Position numbers and translations under genes: made by a program
Shown: positions 8,625 through 17,818 of the stretch, one piece after another
How the letters are laid out: the number at the start of each line of letters is the position of its first letter
Numbering within the stretch: position 1 is the stretch's first letter
Notes under the pieces: model-generated
Seen by the model: only the letters and a program-made list of their open reading frames with translations
What the model was told of the DNA's origin: nothing
Databases searched by the model: none
NCBI GenBank assembly: GCA_937877565.1
Contig: CALFJB010000108.1
Coordinates: forward strand, 1 to 64,000
DNA: 64,000 nucleotides
Origin: an uncultured Selenomonadales bacterium
Lineage (GTDB): Bacteria; Bacillota; Negativicutes; Selenomonadales; Selenomonadaceae
Reading direction: 5' to 3'

Positions 8625-9521
8625 TTAAATTTCAATTTCGCGCAGAATTTCACGTCCGCCATTATCTAAAATTTTTTCGGCAAAAGTTGCGCCGTCGATA
8701 TTTTCGGCAGTATCACGAATAATTTTTTTGCCGTCGAGTGCGGCGACAACTGCGCGAGCAGAAATTTTATTTTCGTCAACTTCAGCGAAAATTCCAACAG
8801 GTATTTGACAACTGCCGCCAATCACTTTTAAAAAATCCCGTTCAATTTTCGTAGCTTGAAAAGTTTTTTCATCGTTCAAAAATTTTACAGTTTCAGCAAC
8901 TTCAATATCATCTGCGCGAATTTCAATGGCAAGTGCGCCCTGTCCTGCCGCAGGAATTATTTCAGTTAAAATTCGTTTAATTCTGCCGGAATATCCTAAA
9001 CGTTCAAGACCTGCCGCCGCTAAAATTATTGCGTCAAAATTTCCCGCGTCCAATTTTTTTAATCGTGTATCGACGTTACCGCGCAGATTTTCTATTTTCA
9101 AATTTGGATAAAGATTTAAAATTTGCGCCGCACGTCTAAGGCTTGAAGTACCGACAACCGCGCCTTTTGGCAATTCTTCAATCTTAGAAAATTTATTGCT
9201 AACAAAGGCATCGAAAGGTTGAGCGCGTTTCGTAATGGCGGCGATTTCAAAATTGGCGGGCAATTCGTTTGGTACGTCCTTCAAACTGTGAACTGCCATA
9301 TCAATTTTATTTTCGGCAAGCGCGTTTTCAATTTCTTTGGTAAAAAGTCCCTTGCCGCCGATTTTTGCAAGTGGCGAATCTAAAATTTTATCGCCGGTAG
9401 TTTGAATTTTGACAAGCTCAATTTTCAGTGCGGGATATTTTTTCTGAAGTTCAGCCGCTATAAATTCTGACTGCCATAACGCCAATTTGCTTGCACGTGT
9501 GCCAATTCTAATTTTTTCCAT
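8625..9521 (-). CDS. hemC: Hydroxymethylbilane synthase (porphobilinogen deaminase)
   Basis: Condenses four porphobilinogen units to hydroxymethylbilane in tetrapyrrole (haem/cobalamin) synthesis. The start MEKIRIGTRASKLALWQS is typical of HemC. The chosen ATG (9519-9521) follows AAGGAA, while an upstream in-frame start would add seven unlikely residues. GTSSLRRAAQI and the C-terminal GGSCQIPVG, whose cysteine carries the dipyrromethane cofactor, are present. About 298 residues, the usual length. It overlaps the 3' end of metH by 14 bp, so the two are cotranscribed. A link between tetrapyrrole synthesis and a B12-dependent enzyme makes biological sense. Confidence 0.95.
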   Translation of the reverse strand: MEKIRIGTRASKLALWQSEFIAAELQKKYPALKIELVKIQTTGDKILDSPLAKIGGKGLFTKEIENALAENKIDMAVHSLKDVPNELPANFEIAAITKRAQPFDAFVSNKFSKIEELPKGAVVGTSSLRRAAQILNLYPNLKIENLRGNVDTRLKKLDAGNFDAIILAAAGLERLGYSGRIKRILTEIIPAAGQGALAIEIRADDIEVAETVKFLNDEKTFQATKIERDFLKVIGGSCQIPVGIFAEVDENKISARAVVAALDGKKIIRDTAENIDGATFAEKILDNGGREILREIEI

Positions 9522-11889
9522 TTGCAACCAATTCCTTTGCAAGTTTAACGGCTGTAACCCCGTCTTTGGCGTAAGCGTCCGCGCCCGCCGCGTCTGCGTA
9601 TTCTTGAGTTAAAGCCGCGCCGCCTACCATAACTTTTGCCGCACAACCCGCCGTGTGTAAATCCGCAATAACTTTATCAATCTGAATCATTGTTGTTGTC
9701 ATCAGGGCGCAAAGTCCAACAATGTCAGCATTATTTTCAATCGCCGCTTTTACAATTTCGGCAGAATCAACATCTTTGCCCAAGTCAATCAATTTAAAGC
9801 CGCTATTTGCCAAAAGTGCGCCCGTGATATTTTTCCCTAAGTCATGAACGTCGCCTTTAACCGTTGCAATTACAAAAGTGCCGTTATTCGCAGTTTCGGT
9901 TGTCGGCAAAATTTCTTTGAGTTTGTTAAAAGCCGTCCGCATAGTTTCAGCCGATAACAAAACTTGCGGCAAGAAAACTTTTCCCGCGCCGAAATCTTCG
10001 CCAATGTCATTCATTGCGGCGGTTAAAGCCTTTTCGGTAATTTCGTTGGCGTCGTGATTTTCCTCAATCGCCTTTACAATCAGCGCGGAAATTTCGTCTT
10101 TGTCGCCGTCGATAACCGCTTGCTTAATTTGTGAAAGAATATCGCCGGAAATTATTTTGTCAGATTTTTTTTCGGCGGTAAAAGTTAAAGAGCCGTTGAG
10201 TTGTCCAAGTTTGCTGAAGTTTAAGCCGTTGGCGTCTTTGCCCAAAAGTGCGGCACTTGCTTTAAGCGCGTTTTGCATAAATTCATCGTAAGGATTCATA
10301 ATTGGCGCGTCAAGTCCGGCGGCTAGACACATTGCAAAGAAAGTTGAGTTAATCAGCGGGCGATTAGGCAAGCCGAAAGAAATATTACTAAGTCCCATTG
10401 TTGAAGGATAACCGAATTTTTCACGGTAGATTTTTAGAGTTTTTAAAACTTCGTTGCAAGCGTTGGCGTCGGCTGAAATTGTCATTACAAGCGCGTCAAG
10501 TAAAAAATCGCCGTCGCGCAGTCCGATATTTTTTGCGGCGTCGATAATTTTTTCTGCAACTTCAGCGCGTTCTTCAGCAGTTTTTGGAACGCCTTTTTCA
10601 GTCAATGGCAAAACTAAAATTGCTGCGCCGTATTTTTTGGCAAGCGGTAAAAAATTTTTAATTCTGTCAGGTTCAAAACTTACAGAATTTATCAGCGCAC
10701 GACCGGGATAAATTCGCAAGCCCGCCTCAAGTGCTTTTTCATCTGAAGTATCAATCGAAAGTGGCGCGTCGGTAATTTGCGAAATTTCTTTGACTGCCTG
10801 CGCCATCATTTTTGCTTGATCAATTCCGCCCACGCCCATATTTACATCAAGAATTTTTGCGCCGCTTTTAACTTGATTCAGCGCGTCTTTTTTTACGCCC
10901 AAAAGTGAGCCGTCTTTAATTTCGGCGGCAAGTTTTTTTCTGCCGGTAGGATTAATTCTTTCACCAATTAAAACCGTCGGCAAATTTTTATCAACTTCAA
11001 CCGTTTTACTGCGGCTTGCAAGTTTCAAAGTGTTTGAAAAACTGCGCGAAGTTTCTTGACAATTTTTAACATTTTTTGCAAGTTCGCTGATATGTTCGGG
11101 AGTTGTACCGCAACAACCGCCCAAAAAAGTTGCGCCCGCCTCAACAAGCTTAACGCCCCAACTGCCAAAAGTTTTTGCGTCCATTGGAAATTTCGTAACG
11201 CCGTTTTCAAGGTAAGGCATCCCCGCGTTAGGTTGTACACTTATTGGAACGCGGCAATTTTCAGCCAAAATTTTTACAACGGGAACAAGTTGCTCCGGAC
11301 CCAGCGAACAATTAACACCGATAATATTTGCGCCCATTGCCTCCAAAATTACGGCGGCAGATTGAGGATCCGTACCTGTTACAGTGCGCCCGTCTTCGCT
11401 GTAGGAAAGTTGGCAAATTACCGGCAAATTGCAAGCGTCTTTAGCGGCTAAAAGCGCGGCTCTCATTTCTTGAATATCAATGCAAGTTTCGATAATTAAA
11501 AAATCTGCGCCCGCCTCCGCCAAACTTTGCGCTTGTTCATAAAAAATTTTATAAGCGTCTTCAAAGTCCAAATCGCCCAATGGCGCAATAAATTTTCCTG
11601 TCGGTCCCATTGAACCGGCAACTTTTACATTTCCTGCAGACTTCGCAATTTTTACAGCCGCAAAATTTAATTCTTTGGCGCGGCTTGCAATTCCGTAATG
11701 CTCCAATTTTAAACTGCTTGCGCCGAAAGTATTTGTTTCAATAATCGTTGCTCCTGCGTCAATGTAAGCGCGATGAATTTTTTTCACAATTTCAGGGCTT
11801 TCAACGTTCATCAATTCTGGACACGCGCCCGCCTTCAATCCGCCTTGTTGCAACATTGTACCCATTGCACCGTCAAATATTTCTATCAT
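9508..11889 (-). CDS. metH: B12-dependent methionine synthase, short form
   Basis: Transfers methyl from methyltetrahydrofolate to homocysteine. Domains in order: homocysteine methyltransferase barrel (1-~290) with zinc-binding cysteines in GVNCSLGPE and GGCCGTTPEH; pterin-binding barrel (~310-560, GERINPTGRKKL); B12-binding module (~590-793) with DVHDLGKN, whose histidine ligates cobalt. At 793 residues it lacks the C-terminal AdoMet-binding reactivation domain of E. coli MetH, as in many anaerobic Firmicutes. The ATG follows AGGAGAG. It overlaps hemC downstream. Confidence 0.92.
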   Translation of the reverse strand: MIEIFDGAMGTMLQQGGLKAGACPELMNVESPEIVKKIHRAYIDAGATIIETNTFGASSLKLEHYGIASRAKELNFAAVKIAKSAGNVKVAGSMGPTGKFIAPLGDLDFEDAYKIFYEQAQSLAEAGADFLIIETCIDIQEMRAALLAAKDACNLPVICQLSYSEDGRTVTGTDPQSAAVILEAMGANIIGVNCSLGPEQLVPVVKILAENCRVPISVQPNAGMPYLENGVTKFPMDAKTFGSWGVKLVEAGATFLGGCCGTTPEHISELAKNVKNCQETSRSFSNTLKLASRSKTVEVDKNLPTVLIGERINPTGRKKLAAEIKDGSLLGVKKDALNQVKSGAKILDVNMGVGGIDQAKMMAQAVKEISQITDAPLSIDTSDEKALEAGLRIYPGRALINSVSFEPDRIKNFLPLAKKYGAAILVLPLTEKGVPKTAEERAEVAEKIIDAAKNIGLRDGDFLLDALVMTISADANACNEVLKTLKIYREKFGYPSTMGLSNISFGLPNRPLINSTFFAMCLAAGLDAPIMNPYDEFMQNALKASAALLGKDANGLNFSKLGQLNGSLTFTAEKKSDKIISGDILSQIKQAVIDGDKDEISALIVKAIEENHDANEITEKALTAAMNDIGEDFGAGKVFLPQVLLSAETMRTAFNKLKEILPTTETANNGTFVIATVKGDVHDLGKNITGALLANSGFKLIDLGKDVDSAEIVKAAIENNADIVGLCALMTTTMIQIDKVIADLHTAGCAAKVMVGGAALTQEYADAAGADAYAKDGVTAVKLAKELVANGKN

Positions 11890-11952
11890 TAAAATCTCTC
11901 CTCTTCACAGAAATTTTAACATACTACACAAGCCGCCGACAAATTTAATTTA

Positions 11953-11981
11953 TTGCACTCGCGCAGATTTTATTTTATAAT
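11953..11981 (+). promoter_or_regulatory. Promoter of the HAD phosphatase gene
   Basis: TTGCAC (11953-11958), 17-bp spacer, TATAAT (11976-11981), about 28 bp before the start codon. Confidence 0.65.
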
Positions 11982-12009
11982 CTGTAAAAAATTTTGGCAG
12001 GTGTTTTAA

Positions 12010-13089
12010 ATGAAGTTGAAAAAATTGGCGGCTATGGTTTTAGCAGGGATGATTTCTATTGGAAGTTTTGGAGCAAGTCAAGCGGCGACACGCGCGGAAG
12101 TTGCCGCAATTAATGTTGAAACTGCAAGCGATTTTCAATATTGGAATGACGACTCACCGACGAAACAAAAAATTATTGAATTTGTAGAGGCGGCGACAAA
12201 TCCTTATAGTCCAAATTTTATTCCTGAAGAAGACAGAATCGCTACTTTTGATATGGACGGCACTTTTTACTGTGAAACTGCGCCGCTTTATTTTCAAGAA
12301 ACAATGTTTTTCTACCGCGTGCTTGAGGATAAAAATTATCAGGCTCCCAAAAAAATTGTAAAATTCGCCGAAAAAATTAAGCCGAAAGTTTACAACAAAA
12401 CAGGTATGACTCCCTCTGAAAATAAAATTTTAATTCAACAACTTACAAAGGCTTATGAAGGTATGACGCCGGAAGAATACCGCGCCTACGTCAGAAATTT
12501 TATGAATACGAATGAAACGGGCTTGACGAATTTGAAACGCGGCGAGGCTTTTTATCTTCCAATGGTTGAAATAATTTCCTACCTTAGCAACAACGGCTTT
12601 GCAGTTTACATTAATTCGGCTTGCGGAATTGACACGACCCGCGAATTAGTCGGCGATATTCTGCCAATTCGTCAAGACAGAATCATAGCATCTGACTTTG
12701 TTTACACTACAACCAAAATGGGCAAAGATAAAGCTGCAAGCCATTTTTACGACCGCTACAAAGAAAAAATAATTATTTCCGGCAACGAAATTAAAGAAAA
12801 CGCACAGACCGTCAAGGCGTTTTCTATTCTCAATCACATTGGCAAGAAACCTGTTTTGGCGTTCGGAAATACTATGGGCGATTCCGGAATGTTTGAATAC
12901 ACCTTGCAAAATAACAAATACAACTGCGCGGCGTTTTGCGTACTCTGCGACGATACCGAACGCGAACTTGGCAACATTTCAAAGGCTAACAAAATGAAAG
13001 CTACTGCAGACAAACGCGGCTGGAATACTATTTCAATGCGCGATGAATTTAAAACTATTTACGGCGATAATGTGAAAGTTGCAAAATAA
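12010..13089 (+). CDS. Exported HAD-superfamily phosphatase
   Basis: The N-terminus is a Sec signal peptide (two lysines, then LAAMVLAGMISIGSFGAS, cleavage near QAA). The mature protein has the HAD nucleophile motif FDMDGTFY (~residue 80) and a late acidic motif around FGNTMGDSG (~285), so it should be a periplasmic or extracytoplasmic phosphomonoesterase. The layout recalls phosphoserine/phosphocholine-type phosphatases, but the substrate cannot be read from sequence. Monocistronic, with its own promoter and a terminator after the stop. Confidence 0.8.
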   Translation: MKLKKLAAMVLAGMISIGSFGASQAATRAEVAAINVETASDFQYWNDDSPTKQKIIEFVEAATNPYSPNFIPEEDRIATFDMDGTFYCETAPLYFQETMFFYRVLEDKNYQAPKKIVKFAEKIKPKVYNKTGMTPSENKILIQQLTKAYEGMTPEEYRAYVRNFMNTNETGLTNLKRGEAFYLPMVEIISYLSNNGFAVYINSACGIDTTRELVGDILPIRQDRIIASDFVYTTTKMGKDKAASHFYDRYKEKIIISGNEIKENAQTVKAFSILNHIGKKPVLAFGNTMGDSGMFEYTLQNNKYNCAAFCVLCDDTERELGNISKANKMKATADKRGWNTISMRDEFKTIYGDNVKVAK

Positions 13090-13113
13090 TTTGTTTCAAT
13101 AAAAATTCAAAAA

Positions 13114-13147
13114 TTAAAAAGCCGCTACTTTCGACGGCTTATTTTTT
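13114..13147. terminator. Bidirectional terminator between HAD gene and kinase
   Basis: AGCCG/CGGCT hairpin flanked by A-runs and T-runs between two convergent genes. Confidence 0.75.
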
Positions 13148-13154
13148 TGCAATT

Positions 13155-15026
13155 TTATTCGTCAGTAATTTTTTCAGATAATAATTTTTCAAGCGTTCGA
13201 TAAATTTCATCAGGATCAATCGGCTTGTTTAAATGTGCGTTTAAGCCGCTTTGTAAAGAGCGTTGCACGTCTTCATCAAAGGCGTTGGCAGTCAGGGCGA
13301 TAATTGGAACGGTTTTAGAATCTGCGCGATTTAAGGCGCGGATATTTTGAGTTGCCTCAAGCCCGTTCATAATCGGCATTTGCATATCCATTAAAATTGC
13401 GGCGTAGTAACCGACGGGCGATTTTTCAAACATTTCAACGGCGATTTTTCCATTTTCGGCGTTGTCAACTTCCATACCGCGCATTTTTAAAATTTCGTTC
13501 ATAATTTCAGCATTTATTATCATATCTTCAGCCAACAAAATTTTTTTGCCGCTTAAATCGATTTGAACAGTTGGTGAATTATTTTCCGGCATATCAGATT
13601 TAACGGCGGGCGCGTCGTGTTTTGCAGTTGCTTGATTCAGCGTAATTGTAACTGAAAAAGTTGTGCCGACGCCCTTTTCACTTTCAACTTTAATATCGCC
13701 GTTCATCATATCGACAAAACCTTTTGTAATTGCCATACCTAATCCGGTACTGCCATATTTATTTTCAGCTGATGAATTTTCTTGACTGAATGACTCAAAA
13801 ATTTTTGGCAGAAATTCCTTGCTCATTCCAACGCCTGTATCAATTATCTTGAAAATTAAAACGGACTTAGAATCAAATTTGCCGGTTTCTTCAATTTGCA
13901 ATGTAACGTTGCCACCTTCAGGGGTAAACTTTACCGCGTTGCCCAAAATATTTATCAGCACTTGCCGCAATTTTAGCGCGTCGCCAATATAAAAATCATT
14001 CGGCTTGCCTAAAACTTTGAAATTATAATTTAAGCCCTTGTCTTTGCATTGACTGCCGATAATTGTATTGACTTGCTCCAACATTTCGGCAAAATTAAAT
14101 TCTTCGCTTTTCAAAACTAACTTGCCGCTTTCAATTCGGCTTACGTCCAAAATGTCATTGATAATGCTCAATAAATGTTTTGCAGAGGCGTCAATTTTTT
14201 TGAGTTGCTCGCGGGTAGTACTCGGCAAATTTGGATTTTCAAGTGCAATGTGATCTAATCCAATAATTGCATTCATAGGCGTTCTAATTTCGTGCGACAT
14301 ATTCGACAAAAAAGCAGTTTTAGCTTTGCTTGCAACCTGCGCCGCCTCCAATGCTTGAGTTAAATCATGCGTTATATCTTTTACACGTTGGCGAAGTTGT
14401 TTTGTAACGACTACAACTAAAACTACACAAAGTAACAGAGAAATCGTCATACAAACGGCGATTGAGTACATTTGCTTTTCAATTTGTTCATCGTACCATT
14501 TGGCGTCAAAGTCTACTGCAACAATTCCTGCCACTTTTCCGGCTGAATCAAAGACGGGACAATAAGCACTGTAAAAACGCCCCCACGCATCAGAATAAGG
14601 TTCATCATCAACGGCGGCTGTACCTTTGGAGGCTTTATAAAGTGCGTCAGTGTAAACTATTGGAGAGCCAAATTCGCCGGGGTCTTCAATCGTTGGATCA
14701 ACAGAAAATGCAAATTCTTTTTCGCCAACAATTTGGATACAGTAAATATATTTCAGCTCAATATTTTCTTGAAAAAAAGCTAGCGTGTCATTTATTTTTT
14801 GATAGGCGGGAGTTCCTTTATCTTCGGCTTTCAGAGACTTCAAGGCGTCGCCGTCCAACATATCAGCTGAAGTGTTGACAATGTCAAGCATACGATTTTG
14901 AATCAGTATTTTCATTGCGTCTTTGGATTGTGTACTCAAAACGAATCCAAGCACGGCATTAACCGCCAACATAAAAACTGCCACGATTATTATAGAGACG
15001 TTGTTATTTGTCGAAATTGTTTTCAA
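13155..15026 (-). CDS. Hybrid sensor histidine kinase with receiver domain
   Basis: Membrane sensor kinase. A TM helix (~7-27) and a second (~188-210) bracket an extracytoplasmic sensor domain. HisKA follows with SHEIRTPMNAI (phospho-accepting His ~242), then an HATPase_c domain with DTGVGM and GSTGLGMAI. A C-terminal receiver domain (~500-620) carries the phospho-acceptor Asp (~545) in ILMDMQMPIMNG. I chose the TTG at 15024-15026 because GAGGTG lies 6 nt before it; a GTG three codons earlier would overlap that site. No separate response regulator is next to it, so the output partner is unknown. Confidence 0.88.
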   Translation of the reverse strand: MKTISTNNNVSIIIVAVFMLAVNAVLGFVLSTQSKDAMKILIQNRMLDIVNTSADMLDGDALKSLKAEDKGTPAYQKINDTLAFFQENIELKYIYCIQIVGEKEFAFSVDPTIEDPGEFGSPIVYTDALYKASKGTAAVDDEPYSDAWGRFYSAYCPVFDSAGKVAGIVAVDFDAKWYDEQIEKQMYSIAVCMTISLLLCVVLVVVVTKQLRQRVKDITHDLTQALEAAQVASKAKTAFLSNMSHEIRTPMNAIIGLDHIALENPNLPSTTREQLKKIDASAKHLLSIINDILDVSRIESGKLVLKSEEFNFAEMLEQVNTIIGSQCKDKGLNYNFKVLGKPNDFYIGDALKLRQVLINILGNAVKFTPEGGNVTLQIEETGKFDSKSVLIFKIIDTGVGMSKEFLPKIFESFSQENSSAENKYGSTGLGMAITKGFVDMMNGDIKVESEKGVGTTFSVTITLNQATAKHDAPAVKSDMPENNSPTVQIDLSGKKILLAEDMIINAEIMNEILKMRGMEVDNAENGKIAVEMFEKSPVGYYAAILMDMQMPIMNGLEATQNIRALNRADSKTVPIIALTANAFDEDVQRSLQSGLNAHLNKPIDPDEIYRTLEKLLSEKITDE

Positions 15027-15110
15027 GGTTATCACCTCAAAATTTTCTGCCGAATATCCAAATTTTCATTATTGTAACACACAGAGAAAATCGCCGCCAC
15101 ATTAAATTTA

Positions 15111-15139
15111 TAGACATTACGGCGACTTTGAATTATAAT
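15111..15139 (+). promoter_or_regulatory. Promoter upstream of the frameshifted small gene and mutL
   Basis: TAGACA (15111-15116), 17-bp spacer, TATAAT (15134-15139). Confidence 0.55.
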
Positions 15140-15164
15140 TTGTGAAAAATTTGGAGTTGGTATT

Positions 15165-15336
15165 TTGAAAATCTATCTTGATAACCGCCATTACAAAAAC
15201 CAAAATCAAGCGAAATTTGACTACACCGAATGGCGCAAAAAATTTTTTTGATGACGTTGACGCCAAAGAATTTAATGAAAGTGCGGCAAATTACGTAAAA
15301 TTAAATCCGTTTAAGCCGCAAAAAAAAGCAAATTGA
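15165..15336 (+). pseudogene. Small gene split by a frameshift at A6T7 (about 57 aa if repaired)
   Basis: A TTG start behind TTGGAG opens a frame beginning MKIYLDNRHYKNQNQAKF that stops at 15249 inside a T7 run. Shifting by one base at 15237-15249 (A6T7) gives a continuous frame to TGA at 15334-15336 ending KPQKKAN. No family is recognised. It could be a decaying gene, a slippage-expressed gene, or a homopolymer error in the assembly. It has its own good promoter and lies 26 bp before mutL. Confidence 0.5.
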
Positions 15337-15362
15337 AATATAATTTGGAAGGAGTTTAAAGC

Positions 15363-17372
15363 GTGGGAATTGTTCGGCTGTTAGATACAAACACGATAAA
15401 TAAAATTGCTGCCGGTGAAGTTGTGGAGCGTCCCGCCTCTTGCGTCAAGGAGCTTGTAGAAAACGCCATTGACGCGGGCGCAAGTCATATCGAAGTAGAA
15501 ATTTTGAACGGCGGAAAAACTTTAATACGCGTAACTGACGACGGCGGCGGTATGTCTAAGGAAGATTCACTTTTGGCAATTCGTCGCCACGCTACAAGCA
15601 AACTTTCTGACGTTAGGGACTTGCTGAATATTTCTACGCTCGGTTTTCGTGGTGAGGCTGTACCGACAATCGCCGCAGTTTCAAGATTTACTCTGCAAAC
15701 TCGTCAAAAAAATTCTGAACTTGGTACAAAGTTGAAAATTGAAGGCGGCAAACTCATTGACAGCCACGAAATTGGTTGCAAAATTGGTACAACGGTTATT
15801 GTTGAGGATTTATTTTTTAATACACCTGCGCGACTGAAATTTTTGAAGGCAACTTCAACCGAAGCCGCAAAAATTCACGAATATATTACAAAGCTTGCAC
15901 TTAGCCGCCCGAAAATTTCTTTTAAGTTTATAAATAACAATCGCCCCGCACTTTCCACGCCCGGCAATGGTAATCTTTTGGACGTGCTGACAGGAATTTA
16001 CGGCACTGAAATTTCAAGTTCGCTAATCGAAGTAAATTTTGACGTTGAAGATTTTCATTTGAGCGGCTACATTGGCAAGCCAAACTTTTTGAAAAATTAC
16101 CGCACGTGGCAAACTTTCATAATTAACGGGCGAATCGTCAACAACCGAACAATTTCAAAGGCGTTGGAAGAATCTTACCGCGCTTTAATTCCTAAAAGCG
16201 GTTTTCCTTTGGCAGTTTTAAAAATCGCCGTGCCGCAAAATTCCATTGATGTAAATGTTCATCCGCAGAAAACCGAATTGAAATTTGAAGACGATAATAA
16301 AATTTTTAAATTGATATATCGCGCAGTCCGTGAGGCAGTTTCCGAGAAAAAAGAAAACGCCGAACACGATTTAACAGAAATTGCAACTGCGCCGGAAATT
16401 CCGCAATATGAGCCGCTTAACCTTGATGAATATTTCGGCAAGCCTGCTGATAAGAAAAATTTCAGCGTCGAAAATGCGCGGCAAACTTTAAAATCACACG
16501 AAGAAATTTTTAATACAAATCTCAATGAAGATACTGAAAATTTATCAGCTGAAAAAATTACAAATTCAAACATTGAAAATTTATCAGCTGAAAAAATTGA
16601 GAGTTCAAACTTAGACGAAAATATTTCAGATAAAAATTTAACTGCTGAAAAAGTTGCTGATTCAAATACCAAAGAAAATATTTCCGTTGAAAATCCTGCT
16701 GAAACTTTAGATAAAATTAAATCTGTCGAAAAAATTTCTAAAACTACAACGCCGCCGAAAGTTGAAAAAAATTCCTTGAAACTTCAACCTATTGGGCAAG
16801 TGAATTTGTGTTACATTGTCGCTCAAAGTGATTCAGATTTGTACATAATTGACCAACACGCCGCGCACGAACGAATTTTATTTGACAGGCTGTGCAGTTA
16901 CGCTGATAAAATTCCCGCGCAAGGGCTTTTAATTCACAGAATTTTAAAATTCGACGAACAAGAAAGTTTGCTGATTGAAAATAATTTGGAGCTTTTTCAA
17001 AATTTGGGCTTTACACTGGAGCCAAGCGGCGTGAATGAATTTCGGCTTATTGAAGTGCCTGTTGATGCCGCTGATGCTGATCCTGAAATTATGTTACGTG
17101 AAATTATTTCAAGTTTGCCGGAAATTGATAACGATTCAGATATTGACGAAACGCGCCGCGCAGATATTGCCCGCAACATTCGCCAACTAGTTTTGGCTAC
17201 GACTGCTTGCAAGGCGGCAATTAAAGCCGGGCAAGAATTAAATATTCAGCAGATGAAATTTTTGTTAAACGATTTAAGCAAGACGCCCAATCCTCACACT
17301 TGCCCGCACGGTCGCCCAACTATCATTAAATTTTCTGATAAAGACTTGGCGAAAATGTTTCACAGGACTTAA
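15363..17372 (+). CDS. mutL: DNA mismatch repair endonuclease MutL
   Basis: GTG start with GGAAGGAG upstream. The N-terminal GHKL ATPase carries the ELVENAIDAGA, DDGGGM and GFRGEA motifs. The ~400-480 linker is rich in repeated LSAEKI/SNIEN units. The C-terminal dimerisation/endonuclease domain has DQHAAHER, ACKAAIKAG and CPHGRP, the metal-binding set of nicking MutL proteins; the final acidic residue of the first motif is Asp. 669 residues, normal for the family. mutS is not next to it. It is followed at 15 bp by a HicBA pair. Confidence 0.95.
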   Translation: MGIVRLLDTNTINKIAAGEVVERPASCVKELVENAIDAGASHIEVEILNGGKTLIRVTDDGGGMSKEDSLLAIRRHATSKLSDVRDLLNISTLGFRGEAVPTIAAVSRFTLQTRQKNSELGTKLKIEGGKLIDSHEIGCKIGTTVIVEDLFFNTPARLKFLKATSTEAAKIHEYITKLALSRPKISFKFINNNRPALSTPGNGNLLDVLTGIYGTEISSSLIEVNFDVEDFHLSGYIGKPNFLKNYRTWQTFIINGRIVNNRTISKALEESYRALIPKSGFPLAVLKIAVPQNSIDVNVHPQKTELKFEDDNKIFKLIYRAVREAVSEKKENAEHDLTEIATAPEIPQYEPLNLDEYFGKPADKKNFSVENARQTLKSHEEIFNTNLNEDTENLSAEKITNSNIENLSAEKIESSNLDENISDKNLTAEKVADSNTKENISVENPAETLDKIKSVEKISKTTTPPKVEKNSLKLQPIGQVNLCYIVAQSDSDLYIIDQHAAHERILFDRLCSYADKIPAQGLLIHRILKFDEQESLLIENNLELFQNLGFTLEPSGVNEFRLIEVPVDAADADPEIMLREIISSLPEIDNDSDIDETRRADIARNIRQLVLATTACKAAIKAGQELNIQQMKFLLNDLSKTPNPHTCPHGRPTIIKFSDKDLAKMFHRT

Positions 17373-17387
17373 AATGGAGGCAACAAA

Positions 17388-17606
17388 ATGAACGAATACA
17401 AAGTTGATTTATTTTGGGACGACGAGGCTAACGTTTGGGTTGCAACTTGCGATGAAATTCCGCTTGCACTGGAGGACGGCTCATTGGACAAACTGATTTA
17501 CCGCGTAAAACTTGCCGCGCCGGAACTCATTGAACTTAACAATTTGCCAAAATATGAATCGCTTGTAATGAATTTAAATCAACGTGAAAAAATGGTATAT
17601 GCGTAA
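17388..17606 (+). CDS. HicB-like antitoxin (DUF1902)
   Basis: A 72-residue protein with the HicB-type partial RNase H fold pattern (YKVDLFWDDEANVWVATCDE, then DGSLDKLIYRVKLAAPELIE). DUF1902 proteins accompany HicA toxins. Good GGAGG site. Its stop overlaps the next start (TAATG), typical translational coupling of antitoxin before toxin. No DNA-binding tail is present, so autoregulation may need another factor. Confidence 0.75.
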   Translation: MNEYKVDLFWDDEANVWVATCDEIPLALEDGSLDKLIYRVKLAAPELIELNNLPKYESLVMNLNQREKMVYA

Positions 17607-17800
17607 TGGCGGAGTATGAAAAGAAAGTACGCGAAATTTTAATGCAAAACGGCTGTTATTTTTTGCGCCACGGTAAAGGCGACCACGATATTTGGCGCAA
17701 TCCAATAACAAACAAAAATTTTCCTGTAGATACAAAAATTAAATCCCGTCATACAGCCAACGCCATTATGAAACAAAGCGGTATAAATTTTCATTTTTAA
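17606..17800 (+). CDS. hicA: HicA-family mRNA interferase toxin
   Basis: 64 residues, the usual size. HicA toxins are double-stranded-RNA-binding-fold ribonucleases with a single catalytic histidine. Here the core is YFLRHGKGDHDIWRNP, with the histidine in GDH, followed by the C-terminal KSRHTANAIMKQSGI typical of YcfA/HicA. It overlaps the antitoxin by one base. The pair sits between mutL and addB and appears to share their operon. Confidence 0.8.
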   Translation: MAEYEKKVREILMQNGCYFLRHGKGDHDIWRNPITNKNFPVDTKIKSRHTANAIMKQSGINFHF

Positions 17801-17818
17801 TATTTGAGGAGTTGAAAA

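Noticed and set aside
11056..11451. 131-codon plus-strand frame opposite metH
   Set aside because: Shadow of metH, which has complete domain motifs; composition unlike a real protein.
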